Of a stretch of 33,986 nucleotides of DNA, positions 1 through 9,198 are shown piece after piece; within the stretch, counting starts at the first letter, position 1; each line of letters starts with the position of its first letter. The stretch is from the NCBI GenBank assembly GCA_015068495.1, contig SVKL01000019.1, positions 1-33,986 on the forward strand. Reading direction: 5' to 3'. The notes beneath the pieces are model-generated. The model was not told the DNA's origin and searched no databases. It saw nothing but the letters and a program-made list of their open reading frames with translations. Source of the stretch: Oscillospiraceae bacterium (GTDB taxonomy: Bacteria; Bacillota; Clostridia; Oscillospirales; Oscillospiraceae). The position numbers and the translations under genes are program-made.

Positions 1-48
1 CCCAAAAACCCTGTAAAATAAAGGATTTTTAAAACTCTTGGTGAATAC

Positions 49-573
49 TTGACACGTGGAGACGATTTGGGAAGAATTGTGATTCCTAAGGAAATTCGGA
101 GAACTCTCCGCATTCGTGAGGGCGACCCCCTTGAAATTTATACCGAGAAGGATGGCGGCGTGATTTTCCGCAAGTACTCACCTATGAGCGACCTGCAGGA
201 TTTTGCTGTGCAGATTTGCGAATCCATCGGCTCTGCCACCGGCAGAATTGCCGCGGTTTCCGACCGGGATGCCATCATCGCCCTGTCCGGCGCGCCAAAG
301 CGGGAGCTGATGGACAAGCCCAACTCCCCGGAGCTGGATAAGCTGATGGAGCAGCGCACCCACTATCTCTGCAAGCCCGGCGATGCCCCTGTCCATCCCA
401 CCGACAGCACGGAAAAATACCGCTTGGGCGTGGCGTCTCCCATTTTGTCCCAAGGGGATTTGATGGGCTGCGTGATGCTGCTGTTAAACGACGACAGCGC
501 CCCTGTCACCGAGGCCGACCAAAAGCTGACCCAAACCATCGCAGGCTTTTTAGGCAAGCAAATGGAAAGCTGA
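49..573 (+). CDS. spoVT: Stage V sporulation protein T (AbrB-type regulator with GAF-like sensor domain)
   Basis: SpoVT is a forespore transcription factor that modulates the late sporulation regulon. The N-terminal part carries the AbrB/SpoVT swapped-hairpin signature (DDLGRIVIPKEIRRTLRIRE, then GDPLEIYT), and the rest (about residues 45-174) matches the GAF-like C-terminal domain in length and pattern. The total of about 174-180 residues is normal. The start is doubtful. The first permitted start codon in frame is TTG at 49, with no Shine-Dalgarno at a sensible distance, and the frame is open upstream to a TAA at 19-21. The codons for K-T-L-G at 31-42 resemble the usual residues before the conserved R-x-D-D-L-G, so the true protein may begin near 25-31. 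An AAAGGA sits at 20-25 but no ATG, GTG or TTG lies in frame behind it. The family call is secure; the start is not. Confidence 0.88.
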   Translation: MTRGDDLGRIVIPKEIRRTLRIREGDPLEIYTEKDGGVIFRKYSPMSDLQDFAVQICESIGSATGRIAAVSDRDAIIALSGAPKRELMDKPNSPELDKLMEQRTHYLCKPGDAPVHPTDSTEKYRLGVASPILSQGDLMGCVMLLLNDDSAPVTEADQKLTQTIAGFLGKQMES

Positions 574-575
574 GC

Positions 576-618
576 AATTTCCGCTTTTTCCCTGGGGAAA
601 AGCGGAAATTTTTATTGC
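576..618 (+). terminator. Rho-independent terminator after spoVT
   Basis: The 13-bp stem AATTTCCGCTTTT / AAAAGCGGAAATT (576-588 with 598-610), extended by C/G pairs around a short loop, is followed by TTTTATTGCTTTTTT. It lies three bases after the spoVT stop codon. Confidence 0.9.
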
Positions 619-642
619 TTTTTTGCCGTAATATACTATAAT
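615..642 (+). promoter_or_regulatory. Probable sigma-A promoter of the MATE gene
   Basis: TTGCTT at 615-620 and TATAAT at 637-642 are separated by 16 bases. They lie about 35 bases upstream of the chosen ATG at 677. The -35 overlaps the tail of the preceding terminator. Confidence 0.6.
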
Positions 643-676
643 AAACCCGTTGAAATTATCAAAAAGAGGTTATTTT

Positions 677-2068
677 ATGGCGAGTGTAGCAGCTCCCGAC
701 TTGCGGGAGAATAAAATGGGCGTAATGCCCGTGGGAAAATTACTGCTGAATATGGCGCTGCCGCTGGCGATTTCTATGCTGGTGCAGGCTTTCTACAACG
801 TGGTGGACAGCTTCTATGTGTCCCGGATTTCCGAGAGCGCCGTTACCGCGCTGGGTATGGCGTTTCCTGTGCAGAACTTGATGATCGGCTGCGCCACCGG
901 CGTGGGCGTGGGTATGAACGCGCTGCTGAGCAAATCCTTAGGAGAGGGTAACCGGAAGCGGGCCAATCAAGCGGCGGGCAACGGATTGTTTCTGTCCATT
1001 TGCTTCGTGCTGGTGTTTATGGTGTTCGGCTTTGTGGGCGCGAGACCCTTCTACCGGATGCAATCCCAGGTGGCAGAGACCATTGAAAACGGCACTGCTT
1101 ACATTTCCATTTGTTCTATCTTCTCGCTGGGCATTTTCGTGGAAATCATCGGCGAGCGGCTGCTGCAGGGCTCCGGCCGCACGGTGTACACCCTGTTCAC
1201 CCAAGGCTTAGGCGCTGTGCTGAACATCATCTTAGACCCGGTGTTCATTTTCGGTTACGCGCCTTTGGGAATTGCCCCGATGGGCATTGCCGGCGCAGCG
1301 GTGGCAACGGTCGTCGGCCAGTGGGTGGCGGCAATTATGGCGCTGATTTTCAACTTCACCTGCAATCCGGACGTACAGCTGCGGCTGAAATATATGCTCC
1401 CCCGGAAGGAAATTGTGCAGAAAATTTTCGCCGTGGGCATTCCGTCTATTGTGATGATGGCAATCGGCTCGGTGATGAATTTCGGTATGAATCAGATTTT
1501 TCTGAGCTTCAAGGACTATGGCGAGACCGCCGCAGGCGTTTTCGGTATCTACTTTAAGCTGCAAAGCTTTGTGCTGATGCCCCTGTTTGGCATCAACAAC
1601 GCGTCCATTTCTATCATTGCCTTTAACTACGGCGCCCGGCAGCCCAAGCGGATTACCAAGACGCTGAAGCTGGCAGTGGGCACGGCGATGACCATTATGC
1701 TGGTGGGCTTGACCGTATTCCAGCTGTTCCCCGACCAGCTGTTGGGAATTTTCCAGCCCTCGGAAACCTTTATGGCGCTGGGACGCAGCGCGCTGCGGAT
1801 TGTGAGCATCCATTTTCCCATTGCCGCTGTTGGCATCGCCTTGGGCGCAAGCTTTCAGGCGCTGGGCAACGGCATTTACTCCACCATTACCTCCCTGTGC
1901 CGGCAGCTGATTGCGCTGCTGCCTGTGGCGTTTTTGCTGAGTCTAACCGGAAATGTCCACGTAGTTTGGTGGGCATTCCCCGTTGCAGAGGTGGTCAGCT
2001 TAATCGTAACCCTGATTCTCTTTGCAAGAATTTACAAGCAGAAAATAAAGCCTCTTATGGAGGCATAA
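677..2068 (+). CDS. MATE family efflux transporter (MepA/DinF-like)
   Basis: This is a multidrug and toxic-compound extrusion protein, which exports cationic or xenobiotic compounds through the cytoplasmic membrane using a Na+ or H+ gradient. The 463-residue product has about twelve hydrophobic segments in two similar halves. It opens with the typical first-helix pattern (GKLLLNMALPLAISMLVQA), followed by YNVVDSFYVSR-ISESAVTALG, which is characteristic of the family. The ATG at 677 is preferred over the upstream in-frame TTG at 650 because AGAGGT (665-670) sits 6 bases before it. It stands alone between the spoVT terminator and the convergent groEL gene. The substrate cannot be told from sequence. 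Confidence 0.93.
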   Translation: MASVAAPDLRENKMGVMPVGKLLLNMALPLAISMLVQAFYNVVDSFYVSRISESAVTALGMAFPVQNLMIGCATGVGVGMNALLSKSLGEGNRKRANQAAGNGLFLSICFVLVFMVFGFVGARPFYRMQSQVAETIENGTAYISICSIFSLGIFVEIIGERLLQGSGRTVYTLFTQGLGAVLNIILDPVFIFGYAPLGIAPMGIAGAAVATVVGQWVAAIMALIFNFTCNPDVQLRLKYMLPRKEIVQKIFAVGIPSIVMMAIGSVMNFGMNQIFLSFKDYGETAAGVFGIYFKLQSFVLMPLFGINNASISIIAFNYGARQPKRITKTLKLAVGTAMTIMLVGLTVFQLFPDQLLGIFQPSETFMALGRSALRIVSIHFPIAAVGIALGASFQALGNGIYSTITSLCRQLIALLPVAFLLSLTGNVHVVWWAFPVAEVVSLIVTLILFARIYKQKIKPLMEA

Positions 2069-2072
2069 GGAT

Positions 2073-2099
2073 ACGGGCGTGCAGCTTTTGCACGCCCGT
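2073..2099. repeat. GC-rich hairpin after the MATE gene
   Basis: ACGGGCGTGC (2073-2082) pairs perfectly with GCACGCCCGT (2090-2099) across a 7-base loop. There is no T-tract on either strand, so it is not by itself a canonical terminator. It stands in tandem with the terminator at 2121-2148. Confidence 0.6.
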
Positions 2100-2120
2100 A
2101 AAACTTGCCCTTTGCATAGA

Positions 2121-2148
2121 AAAAGCACCCCATACGGGGTGCTTTTTT
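2121..2148. terminator. Bidirectional terminator between MATE gene and groEL
   Basis: AAAAGCACCCC / GGGGTGCTTTTTT forms a stem with a 4-base loop (GCACCCC at 2125-2131, GGGGTGC at 2136-2142). A/T tracts on both sides would give a U-tail in either direction. It ends the convergent MATE and groESL transcripts. Confidence 0.88.
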
Positions 2149-2156
2149 GCGGTATC

Positions 2157-4084
<1,928 letters not shown>

Positions 4085-4147
4085 AATTGTTGCCTCCATA
4101 TTTGTTTTAGATTGCAGGGATGCTGCAAATATCTATATTTTTGGGGT

Positions 4148-4174
4148 TTAGCACTCTTGCCCTTTGAGTGCTAA
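4148..4174. promoter_or_regulatory. CIRCE operator (HrcA binding site) of groESL
   Basis: This is a perfect TTAGCACTC-N9-GAGTGCTAA inverted repeat, the established HrcA operator. Its first base lies at the predicted transcription start (about 4175 on the minus strand), so bound HrcA would block initiation. Confidence 0.98.
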
Positions 4175-4181
4175 CAGCAGT

Positions 4182-4210
4182 ATCATAACAGACTCTATAA
4201 GAAAAAGCAA
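4182..4210 (-). promoter_or_regulatory. sigma-A promoter of groESL
   Basis: On the minus strand TTGCTT (4210-4205), a 17-base spacer and TATGAT (4187-4182) lie directly upstream of the CIRCE element. The predicted start is near 4175. Confidence 0.8.
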
Positions 4211-4322
4211 GAGGTATTTGCGGAATTTCTATGAAAATTTTGTAAATCCTTAACAACACCGTCATTGCGAGGAGCGTAGCGACGTGGCAATCTCCTGCTG
4301 AAACAGAGGATTGCCTCCGGCG

Positions 4323-4354
4323 GGTGACTTTCTTGTTCCGGCAAGAAAGTCACC
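4323..4354. repeat. Perfect 13-bp inverted repeat
   Basis: GGTGACTTTCTTG (4323-4335), a 6-base loop and CAAGAAAGTCACC (4342-4354). Neither side has a T-tract, so this is a palindromic repeat element rather than an ordinary terminator. Confidence 0.8.
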
Positions 4355-4668
4355 AAAGAACCGGCCAAAGGGGGAGCGACCCGACCGCCGCCGGTGGCGG
4401 AAACAGGGAGGGGAGCGAGTGGCAGTGGTCGATAGCTGACGAAGGCGATTAGCCGAGGAAGATATCGGGAACCACAACAGGGACAACGAGACGCCGTATC
4501 CTATTGCGGTGCCCTGTGCGCCTTGGCGATAAAACGCCTGCGTTGCCCACAGACCGCAGCTACTCGCTCGAGTCGCTTAATCTGCCACAGGCAGCGCTCC
4601 TCTCGCTCCCCCTTAAGAATCCCCCGGGCCCTTCTATTTCAGTGCGGAAGAAGGTTTCAAATTCTATA

Positions 4669-4697
4669 TGTAGAGGGTGACCGGTGGTCACCCCTGC
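4669..4697. repeat. Short copy of the TGTAGGGG...CCCCTACA palindrome family
   Basis: An outer TGTAGAGGGTGACC / GGTCACCCCTGCA arrangement with the perfect core GGGTGACC-ggt-GGTCACCC (4675-4693). The ends resemble those of the larger elements at 21450-21524 and 30158-30232. It lies just downstream of the yfbR stop codon and may also slow transcription there. Confidence 0.55.
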
Positions 4698-4705
4698 AAT
4701 TTTAT

Positions 4706-5281
4706 TTACAACTGGTCTAAGTTCAGACGGTAAGGCTCTAAGCAGCTTTGGATAAACCAGTCCAGCTCCGGGCGGTTCATTTTTTCCATAGCCGCCATTG
4801 TCGCCTTTTCCGCGGAATCAAACTCTGTGTTGCCTGCCTTCTGCTCCTCGATACATTTAATATAAGCAGAGAGCTTGTCTGCTGCCTTCACAATGGGGGT
4901 AATTTCCCCGTCGGACTCCAACACATAAGCGGCATAGCTCTCCTGCAAGGCAACCGGCAGCAGGGAAAGCAGCTTTTCTCCGGCAATGCGTTCCACCTGC
5001 TTATAGGCGTCCTGAATGGCGGGGTTATAGTATTTAATCGGTGTGGGCATATCGCCGGTGAGAATTTCTGAGGCATCGTGATACAGGGCAGCCACAGCGC
5101 AGGCGTCCGGATTGGGGGTGGGAAGCTTCAGAATATCCCGCCGGATCAGCGCCAAAGCGTGGGCAAGCACAGCCACTTGGTGGCTGTGCTCCTGAATATT
5201 CTCAGAAAAGGTGTTGCGCATCAGCCCCCAACGGGTGATGTATTTCATTCGCCCCAAAAGGGCGTAAAACTCATTGGCCAT
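4706..5281 (-). CDS. yfbR: YfbR-type HD-domain 5'-deoxynucleotidase
   Basis: This enzyme dephosphorylates deoxyribonucleoside 5'-monophosphates and so trims dNTP pools. The 191-residue product follows Escherichia coli YfbR along its length: RMKYITRWGLMRNT, the metal ligands in ENIQEHSHQVAVLAHALA (His-32/34) and YHDASEILTGDMPTPIKYYN (His-68/Asp-69), then KAADKLSAYIKCIEE. The ATG at 5281 has AAAGGA upstream at good spacing; a TTG two codons earlier is less likely. It overlaps the end of the HAD phosphatase gene by 11 bases, so the two are translationally coupled at the end of the DnaD operon. Confidence 0.93.
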   Translation of the reverse strand: MANEFYALLGRMKYITRWGLMRNTFSENIQEHSHQVAVLAHALALIRRDILKLPTPNPDACAVAALYHDASEILTGDMPTPIKYYNPAIQDAYKQVERIAGEKLLSLLPVALQESYAAYVLESDGEITPIVKAADKLSAYIKCIEEQKAGNTEFDSAEKATMAAMEKMNRPELDWFIQSCLEPYRLNLDQL

Positions 5282-5924
5282 TTTCAATCATTTCCTTTAA
5301 GCAAGCGAATAAATCCTTGGGGTGCTGGCAGAAGTGGGTGGCGCCCTGTTGGGCAAGATACTCCCGTTCCCGGAAGCCCCACAGCACACTCAGACAGGGT
5401 ACGCCGGCATTTTTCGCCGTCTGCACATCCACCTCGCTGTCGCCCACGTAGATGCACTTTTCCACACCGAGGGCCTGCATACCTTGATATAGCATATCGG
5501 GCGCCGGCTTTCTGGGGCAGCTTTCGCTTTCACCCAAGGCAAAAATCCCGTCGCCGAAATACTCCTTGCACAGGGGCTTGGTGGCAATGTCCGGCTTGTT
5601 GGACACCACTCCGATGGGGTACGCCTGTCCAATCTCTGTCAAAGCTTCCAAAATGCCGTCATAGGGGCGGGTTTTGATTTTGGAGTGGGTGGCATAGTAA
5701 GCCTGATAGGTCTTCAGCGCCTCCTGCAAAGGAGGGTCTGTCTCCTTGCCGGGCAGGGCGTAGCGGATCAGGTTCTCTGCGCCGTAGCCCACAAAGGTTT
5801 TTACTGCCTCGATGGTATGCTCCGGGCAGTGATAATAACGCATTGTATAGTTCACGGCATCTGTCAGATCCTCAAGGGTGCTGAGCAAAGTGCCGTCCAA
5901 ATCAAATAAAATACCGGTTTTCAT
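5271..5924 (-). CDS. HAD-superfamily hydrolase, phosphoglycolate phosphatase-like
   Basis: A cytosolic HAD phosphatase of 217 residues. Motif I is FDLDGTLL with nucleophile Asp-8 and acid/base Asp-10; motif II is the VVSNK segment; motif III is the Lys in CPRKPAPD; motif IV is YVGDSEVDVQTAKNAG. A helical cap lies between motifs I and II, as in Gph/PGP-type enzymes. It is coupled by a 4-base ATGA overlap to the upstream helicase-loader gene. Phosphoglycolate or another small phosphate ester or nucleotide is the likely substrate; its coupling to a 5'-nucleotidase gene suggests nucleotide clean-up, but sequence cannot settle this. Confidence 0.88.
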   Translation of the reverse strand: MKTGILFDLDGTLLSTLEDLTDAVNYTMRYYHCPEHTIEAVKTFVGYGAENLIRYALPGKETDPPLQEALKTYQAYYATHSKIKTRPYDGILEALTEIGQAYPIGVVSNKPDIATKPLCKEYFGDGIFALGESESCPRKPAPDMLYQGMQALGVEKCIYVGDSEVDVQTAKNAGVPCLSVLWGFREREYLAQQGATHFCQHPKDLFACLKEMIENGQ

Positions 5925-6901
5925 AGTCTGTTTTTCAGCACGCGAATGTCCTCTCCCACAAAGGGAAGCAGCTGGAAGCTGCCCTGCAAACGGGAAGCAA
6001 TCTGGGGAGAGTATCGCTGGCCAAGTTCCTCCATACTTAAATTGGTAGAGATGAGCATCGGCTTGCCGGAAAGCAGCCGGTCATTTAACAGGGTATACAG
6101 AGCGGCGGTGACAAAATTGCCCGGCAGCTCTGTGCCCAAATCGTCCACAATCAGCAAATCGCAGCCCGTAAGCTTTGCCACCTCCCGGGCGCTGTCCTCA
6201 TCGGGGTGAAAACGGTCCTTTTCCAGCTTGGCAAACAAATGGGCAGCGGTTTCGTAGGCAACCGAGTAGCCCTGCTCCGCCACCTCCCGGGCAACGGAGG
6301 CAGAGAGCATGGTTTTGCCCAAGCCTGTGCCGCCGTTAAACAGCAGGTTGCCGCTGTTTCGGGTAAAGCTTCCGGCATACTTGCGGCAAATTTCCAAAAT
6401 GCGGGTCATAATGTCCCGGGGACTGGCGCCGTACTTGGGGTCGGTTTCCTCGGAATAGTAGTCCAAACGGAAATTGCGGAAGCACTGGTCGTCGGAAGCC
6501 AGCAGGGACAATTCCTTCTTCTGCTCCTGCCGGCACAGCTCCGTTAAGCACCGGCACATAGTGCTGCCAACGTAGCCCGTGCCGCCGCACAGGGGGCAAA
6601 GGGGTTGTTCGTCTAAATATTCCGGAGGGAAAGCCGCAGAAATCAGGTCTTTCCGCTCCGCCTGCAAAGCCAAATTTGCCTGCCGCACCAGCGAAAGGGC
6701 TTCTTTGCCGTCCTCGCCCTTGGCAAAGGAGGCCTGCACTGCCTGCACCATAGAGGCGCGCAGCTGCTTGTCGATTTCCCGGACACGGGGCAGCTTGGCA
6801 TAAATTTCCTGTTGCCGCGCCTGCTGCTTGGATTCGTGATCAGCGCGCTTGCTTTCCAGCGCCCTGCGGGCACGACGTACTACGTCACTGCTGTATGCCA
6901 C
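5921..6901 (-). CDS. DnaI/DnaC-like ATP-binding helicase loader
   Basis: An AAA+ protein expected to load the replicative helicase DnaB/DnaC onto DNA. The 326 residues comprise an N-terminal basic, helical region (1-95), a small Cys4 zinc-binding motif (CPLCGGTGYVGSTMCRC, Cys-102/105/116/118), and an AAA+ core with Walker A GGTGLGKTM (about 190-198), Walker B LLIVDDLGTE and a sensor segment LISTNLS. The start is GTG at 6901, 8 bases after a GGAGG. The gene sits 3 bases behind the DnaD-like gene. That order parallels the Bacillus dnaB-dnaI arrangement and supports a role in primosome assembly or replication restart. Confidence 0.9.
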   Translation of the reverse strand: MAYSSDVVRRARRALESKRADHESKQQARQQEIYAKLPRVREIDKQLRASMVQAVQASFAKGEDGKEALSLVRQANLALQAERKDLISAAFPPEYLDEQPLCPLCGGTGYVGSTMCRCLTELCRQEQKKELSLLASDDQCFRNFRLDYYSEETDPKYGASPRDIMTRILEICRKYAGSFTRNSGNLLFNGGTGLGKTMLSASVAREVAEQGYSVAYETAAHLFAKLEKDRFHPDEDSAREVAKLTGCDLLIVDDLGTELPGNFVTAALYTLLNDRLLSGKPMLISTNLSMEELGQRYSPQIASRLQGSFQLLPFVGEDIRVLKNRL

Positions 6902-6904
6902 GGA

Positions 6905-7777
6905 TTATCCCTCCTTCAAAACCTTTTGAAATGCGGTCAGCTCTGCCTGACCCAGTTTGCCGGACCCACCCTTGGGAACCGGCTTCTTTTCGCCGGAAGC
7001 CACCTGCTCCAAGGTGTAGAGCCCCGCCTCGTGCCAGCGGGTAAGAATTTTGTTCATATACGCCCAGCTAAGCCCGCCGGTGTTCAGGCAGGTGCGCTCG
7101 TAAGCCAGCGCCAAAACGCCGTCCTCAAAGCCCATATCCAGCCAAGCTTTTGCGTATTTTTCCTCGCCTGGGGTCAGATTTCTGCCCCGAATCTGCAAAA
7201 GCTCCATTAGTTTCCCCAGCTGACTGCGGCGCAGGTTTTGGTTTTGGATAAAGGCTACAGCCTCTTCCAAGGTGTCAATGCCTTGCTCCGCCCAGAAATA
7301 GGCTTCCTTTTCGATGGTGCGCAGGCTGGGGTTGCGAAGCTTGCCCATAGCCCGGGAACGCTCCTTGCAGTAGCACACCAGCACCGAAATCACCTCGGCA
7401 GGCAGGCCTAAGTAACGGATAAAGCCCAAAAGAATTTTCAGCTCCTCGGTGTTCAGGTTTCTTCCCAGCACCCGCTGCACCTCTCCGTAGAGGGATTGGA
7501 AGCCCTTGTCTGCGTCCATTGCCAAATATACGTCCTGCTCGGTGTATTGGGGACGCTCGCCGGAAAACACCGGGGTATTTCGCTTCTCCTCCCACAGCCC
7601 CAGCTGCCGCAAGGTCGCCATGGCGCAGGAAATGCGGGTATGGGAAAGCCCCAGCGACTGCTCTGCCTGCGCCGGGTCGTTTCCTGCCGACAGGTAAAGG
7701 AACAAAAGGGCTGCGTCGGGATTTTTTGCGCACAGCAGCTTATGGACTTGGGTTTGGGAGATATGTAGTTCGTTCAT
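6905..7777 (-). CDS. DnaD/DnaB-like primosome protein
   Basis: A 290-residue protein with an N-terminal winged-helix-like segment (QTQVHKLLC, then LGLSHTRISCAMATLRQLGL) and DnaD/DnaB2-type C-terminal repeats. The latter are seen as EELKILLGFIRYLGLPAEVI and again towards the end as LALAYERTCLNTGGLSWAYMNKILTRWHEAGL, which carries the W-Y-x-N-x-I-L-x-x-W pattern typical of DnaD. It should act with the downstream helicase loader at origins or stalled forks. The ATG at 7777 (AAAGGAGCAGCCT before it) is preferred over an in-frame ATG six codons upstream. First gene of the four-gene minus-strand operon. Confidence 0.9.
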   Translation of the reverse strand: MNELHISQTQVHKLLCAKNPDAALLFLYLSAGNDPAQAEQSLGLSHTRISCAMATLRQLGLWEEKRNTPVFSGERPQYTEQDVYLAMDADKGFQSLYGEVQRVLGRNLNTEELKILLGFIRYLGLPAEVISVLVCYCKERSRAMGKLRNPSLRTIEKEAYFWAEQGIDTLEEAVAFIQNQNLRRSQLGKLMELLQIRGRNLTPGEEKYAKAWLDMGFEDGVLALAYERTCLNTGGLSWAYMNKILTRWHEAGLYTLEQVASGEKKPVPKGGSGKLGQAELTAFQKVLKEG

Positions 7778-7810
7778 AGGCTGCTCCTTTCTCAAACGTC
7801 AGTTAGAGTT

Positions 7811-7839
7811 ATTATAACACAGGTTTTTTTGCCGCACAA
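7811..7839 (-). promoter_or_regulatory. sigma-A promoter of the DnaD operon
   Basis: On the minus strand TTGTGC (7839-7834), a 17-base spacer and TATAAT (7816-7811) precede the DnaD-like ATG at 7777 by about 30 bases. Confidence 0.7.
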
Positions 7840-8039
7840 CGGCACAAAGGAGAAGATTTTATAGAAAAATAGGTGTAAATTTTGGAACATCACAGTATCT
7901 TGTGGTGAAAAATTTTTCAACCACAAGTCCTTTTGGTTTGGGACGGCCTGCGGATACAATATATAATGTATAAAAACCCGCCGCCTGCAAATTGCATATC
8001 TTTTCACAGTTTGTTCAAAATATTTTCAGCGGTTTCCTA
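7840..8039. other. AT-rich intergenic stretch between divergent dnaD and hrcA promoters
   Basis: No coding frame is convincing here. It holds a near-perfect inverted repeat at 7899-7927 (CTTGTGG...CCACAAG with GAAAAA/TTTTTC in the centre, one bulged base). A possible plus-strand TTGGGA-N18-TATAAT promoter near 7938-7967 has no obvious gene of its own. It may be a second start for hrcA or fortuitous. Confidence 0.45.
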
Positions 8040-8068
8040 TTGACATTTTTAGCACTCTCTGTTATACT
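8040..8068 (+). promoter_or_regulatory. Consensus sigma-A promoter of the hrcA-grpE-dnaK-dnaJ operon
   Basis: TTGACA (8040-8045), a 17-base spacer and TATACT (8063-8068). The predicted start near 8075 coincides with the beginning of the CIRCE operator. The spacer contains an additional TTAGCACTC at 8049-8057. Confidence 0.9.
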
Positions 8069-8072
8069 CTGC

Positions 8073-8099
8073 TTAGCACTCAGGCGCAAAGAGTGCTAA
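8073..8099. promoter_or_regulatory. CIRCE operator of the hrcA operon
   Basis: A perfect TTAGCACTC-N9-GAGTGCTAA at the predicted transcription start, giving HrcA autoregulation. It has the same placement as at groESL. Confidence 0.98.
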
Positions 8100-8121
8100 C
8101 ACAGAAAAAGGAGGAGCACAA

Positions 8122-9195
8122 ATGGAACTGACAGAACGGAAAAAGAAGGTACTGCGCAGCGTGGTTGACCTGTATATCCAGACCGCTGAGCCTGTAGGTT
8201 CCAAGGCAATTACGGAATTGCCGGATATGAACTACTCCTCCGCAACCATCCGCAACGAGATGGCAGACCTCACCGCCATGGGCTACTTGGAGCAGCCCCA
8301 CACCAGCGCAGGCCGGGTGCCTGCCGCCGCCGGCTACCGGCTGTATGTGGATGAGCTGATGGCAGACTACCGCCTTTCCATCGACGAAACCCAGTCCATC
8401 AACACCGCCATTGAAGAAAAGATGCAGCGTGTGGATAAGATGCTGGAAAAGGTTGCAAAATTAGTAAGCCAAGCCACAGATTTGCCGGCGATTTCCGTTG
8501 CTTCCCGCCACGGCGGCGCAACTGTAAAGCGCTATGACCTGATTTTGGCAGGGCAGGGCAGCGTGATTTTGGTGGTAATGCTTTCGGATGAGCAGGTGGT
8601 CAATAAGCTGATGAAGCTGCCGGTTACCGTAGAGCAAACGGATTTGCAGGTGCTCTCAGCGGTGCTGAACGCCACCATGACCGACCTTTCTCCGGAGGAA
8701 TTCACCCCGGAGCTGCTGGAGCGTGTGATGAGCGCCGCAGGAAATGCATCGGCATTGGTTCCGGTGATTATGGAGTTTACCGCAGAGACCCTCCGGGGAC
8801 ACGGCAGCACCAATATGGCGGTGGCCGGTCAGATGCGGATTTTGGGTCAGCCGGAATACCGGGATGTGGACAAAGCCCAAAAGGTGATGTCCTCGCTGGA
8901 CGAGGAGGCTCTTTCCAACCTGCCTGCCATTATGCAGAACCAAAACGGCACCAAGGTGCTGGTGGGTCCTGAAAATGTGGCGCAGGAGCTGAAGGACACC
9001 TCGGTGGTTATGACCAAATTTGATATCGGCGACGGTATGCAGGGTATGATCGGCGTGGTTGGCCCTACCCGGATGGACTACGCAAAGGTTACCGCAAGAC
9101 TTTCCTACTTTGCAGAGAGCCTGTCCAAGCTGTTTGCCAAACCGGAAACTCCCGCTCTTCCCGGCGGAACAGAAGAAACCCACAAGGAGGCGTAA
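8122..9195 (+). CDS. hrcA: Heat-inducible transcription repressor HrcA
   Basis: HrcA binds CIRCE and represses class I heat-shock operons; GroEL keeps it active. The 357-residue length is typical. The N-terminal winged helix begins LTERKKKVLRSVVDLYIQTAEPVGSKAI and continues with SSATIRNEMADLTAMGYLEQPHTSAGRVP, the strongest HrcA signature. The central GAF-like and C-terminal dimerisation regions follow (DIGDGMQGMIGVVGPTRMDY near the end). AAAAAGGAGGAGCACAA precedes the ATG. First gene of the four-gene operon, 23 bases after the CIRCE whose occupancy it controls. Confidence 0.98.
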   Translation: MELTERKKKVLRSVVDLYIQTAEPVGSKAITELPDMNYSSATIRNEMADLTAMGYLEQPHTSAGRVPAAAGYRLYVDELMADYRLSIDETQSINTAIEEKMQRVDKMLEKVAKLVSQATDLPAISVASRHGGATVKRYDLILAGQGSVILVVMLSDEQVVNKLMKLPVTVEQTDLQVLSAVLNATMTDLSPEEFTPELLERVMSAAGNASALVPVIMEFTAETLRGHGSTNMAVAGQMRILGQPEYRDVDKAQKVMSSLDEEALSNLPAIMQNQNGTKVLVGPENVAQELKDTSVVMTKFDIGDGMQGMIGVVGPTRMDYAKVTARLSYFAESLSKLFAKPETPALPGGTEETHKEA

Positions 9196-9198
9196 AGC

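Larger units (their letters stand above)
4212..4705. other. Gene-free palindromic region between groES promoter and yfbR
   Basis: About 490 bases show no credible coding frame on either strand. The stretch contains (i) 4261-4295, a motif of the form GTCATTGCGAGGAGC...GACGTGGCAATC, a type of intergenic repeat I recall from many bacteria; (ii) a perfect 13-bp hairpin GGTGACTTTCTTG/CAAGAAAGTCACC at 4323-4354; (iii) AAGGGGGAGCGA near 4368 and its complement TCGCTCCCCCTT near 4603-4614, enclosing about 220 bases rich in smaller complementary pairs; (iv) a small TGTAG...CTGCA palindrome at 4669-4697. It could be a nest of repeat elements or a structured RNA. I recognise no known RNA family in it. 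Confidence 0.6.

Noticed and set aside
2073-2099. Single terminator for the MATE gene
   Set aside because: A perfect hairpin but without a T-tract on either strand; the true terminator is the next hairpin at 2121-2148.
4261-4614. tmRNA, RNase P RNA or 6S RNA in the structured intergenic region
   Set aside because: I could not find the conserved ends or core motifs of any of these RNAs, e.g. no tRNA-Ala-like ends or tag frame and no RNase P core segments.
7888-7906. NrdR-box-like CACAGTATCTTGTG upstream of the DnaD operon
   Set aside because: It departs from the NrdR consensus in the centre, and no second box is found about 31 bases away, where NrdR needs one. It overlaps the inverted repeat at 7899-7927.
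7792-8007. 71-codon minus-strand frame in the dnaD-hrcA gap
   Set aside because: It overlaps the dnaD promoter and ribosome site, lacks its own ribosome site and has no recognisable features.
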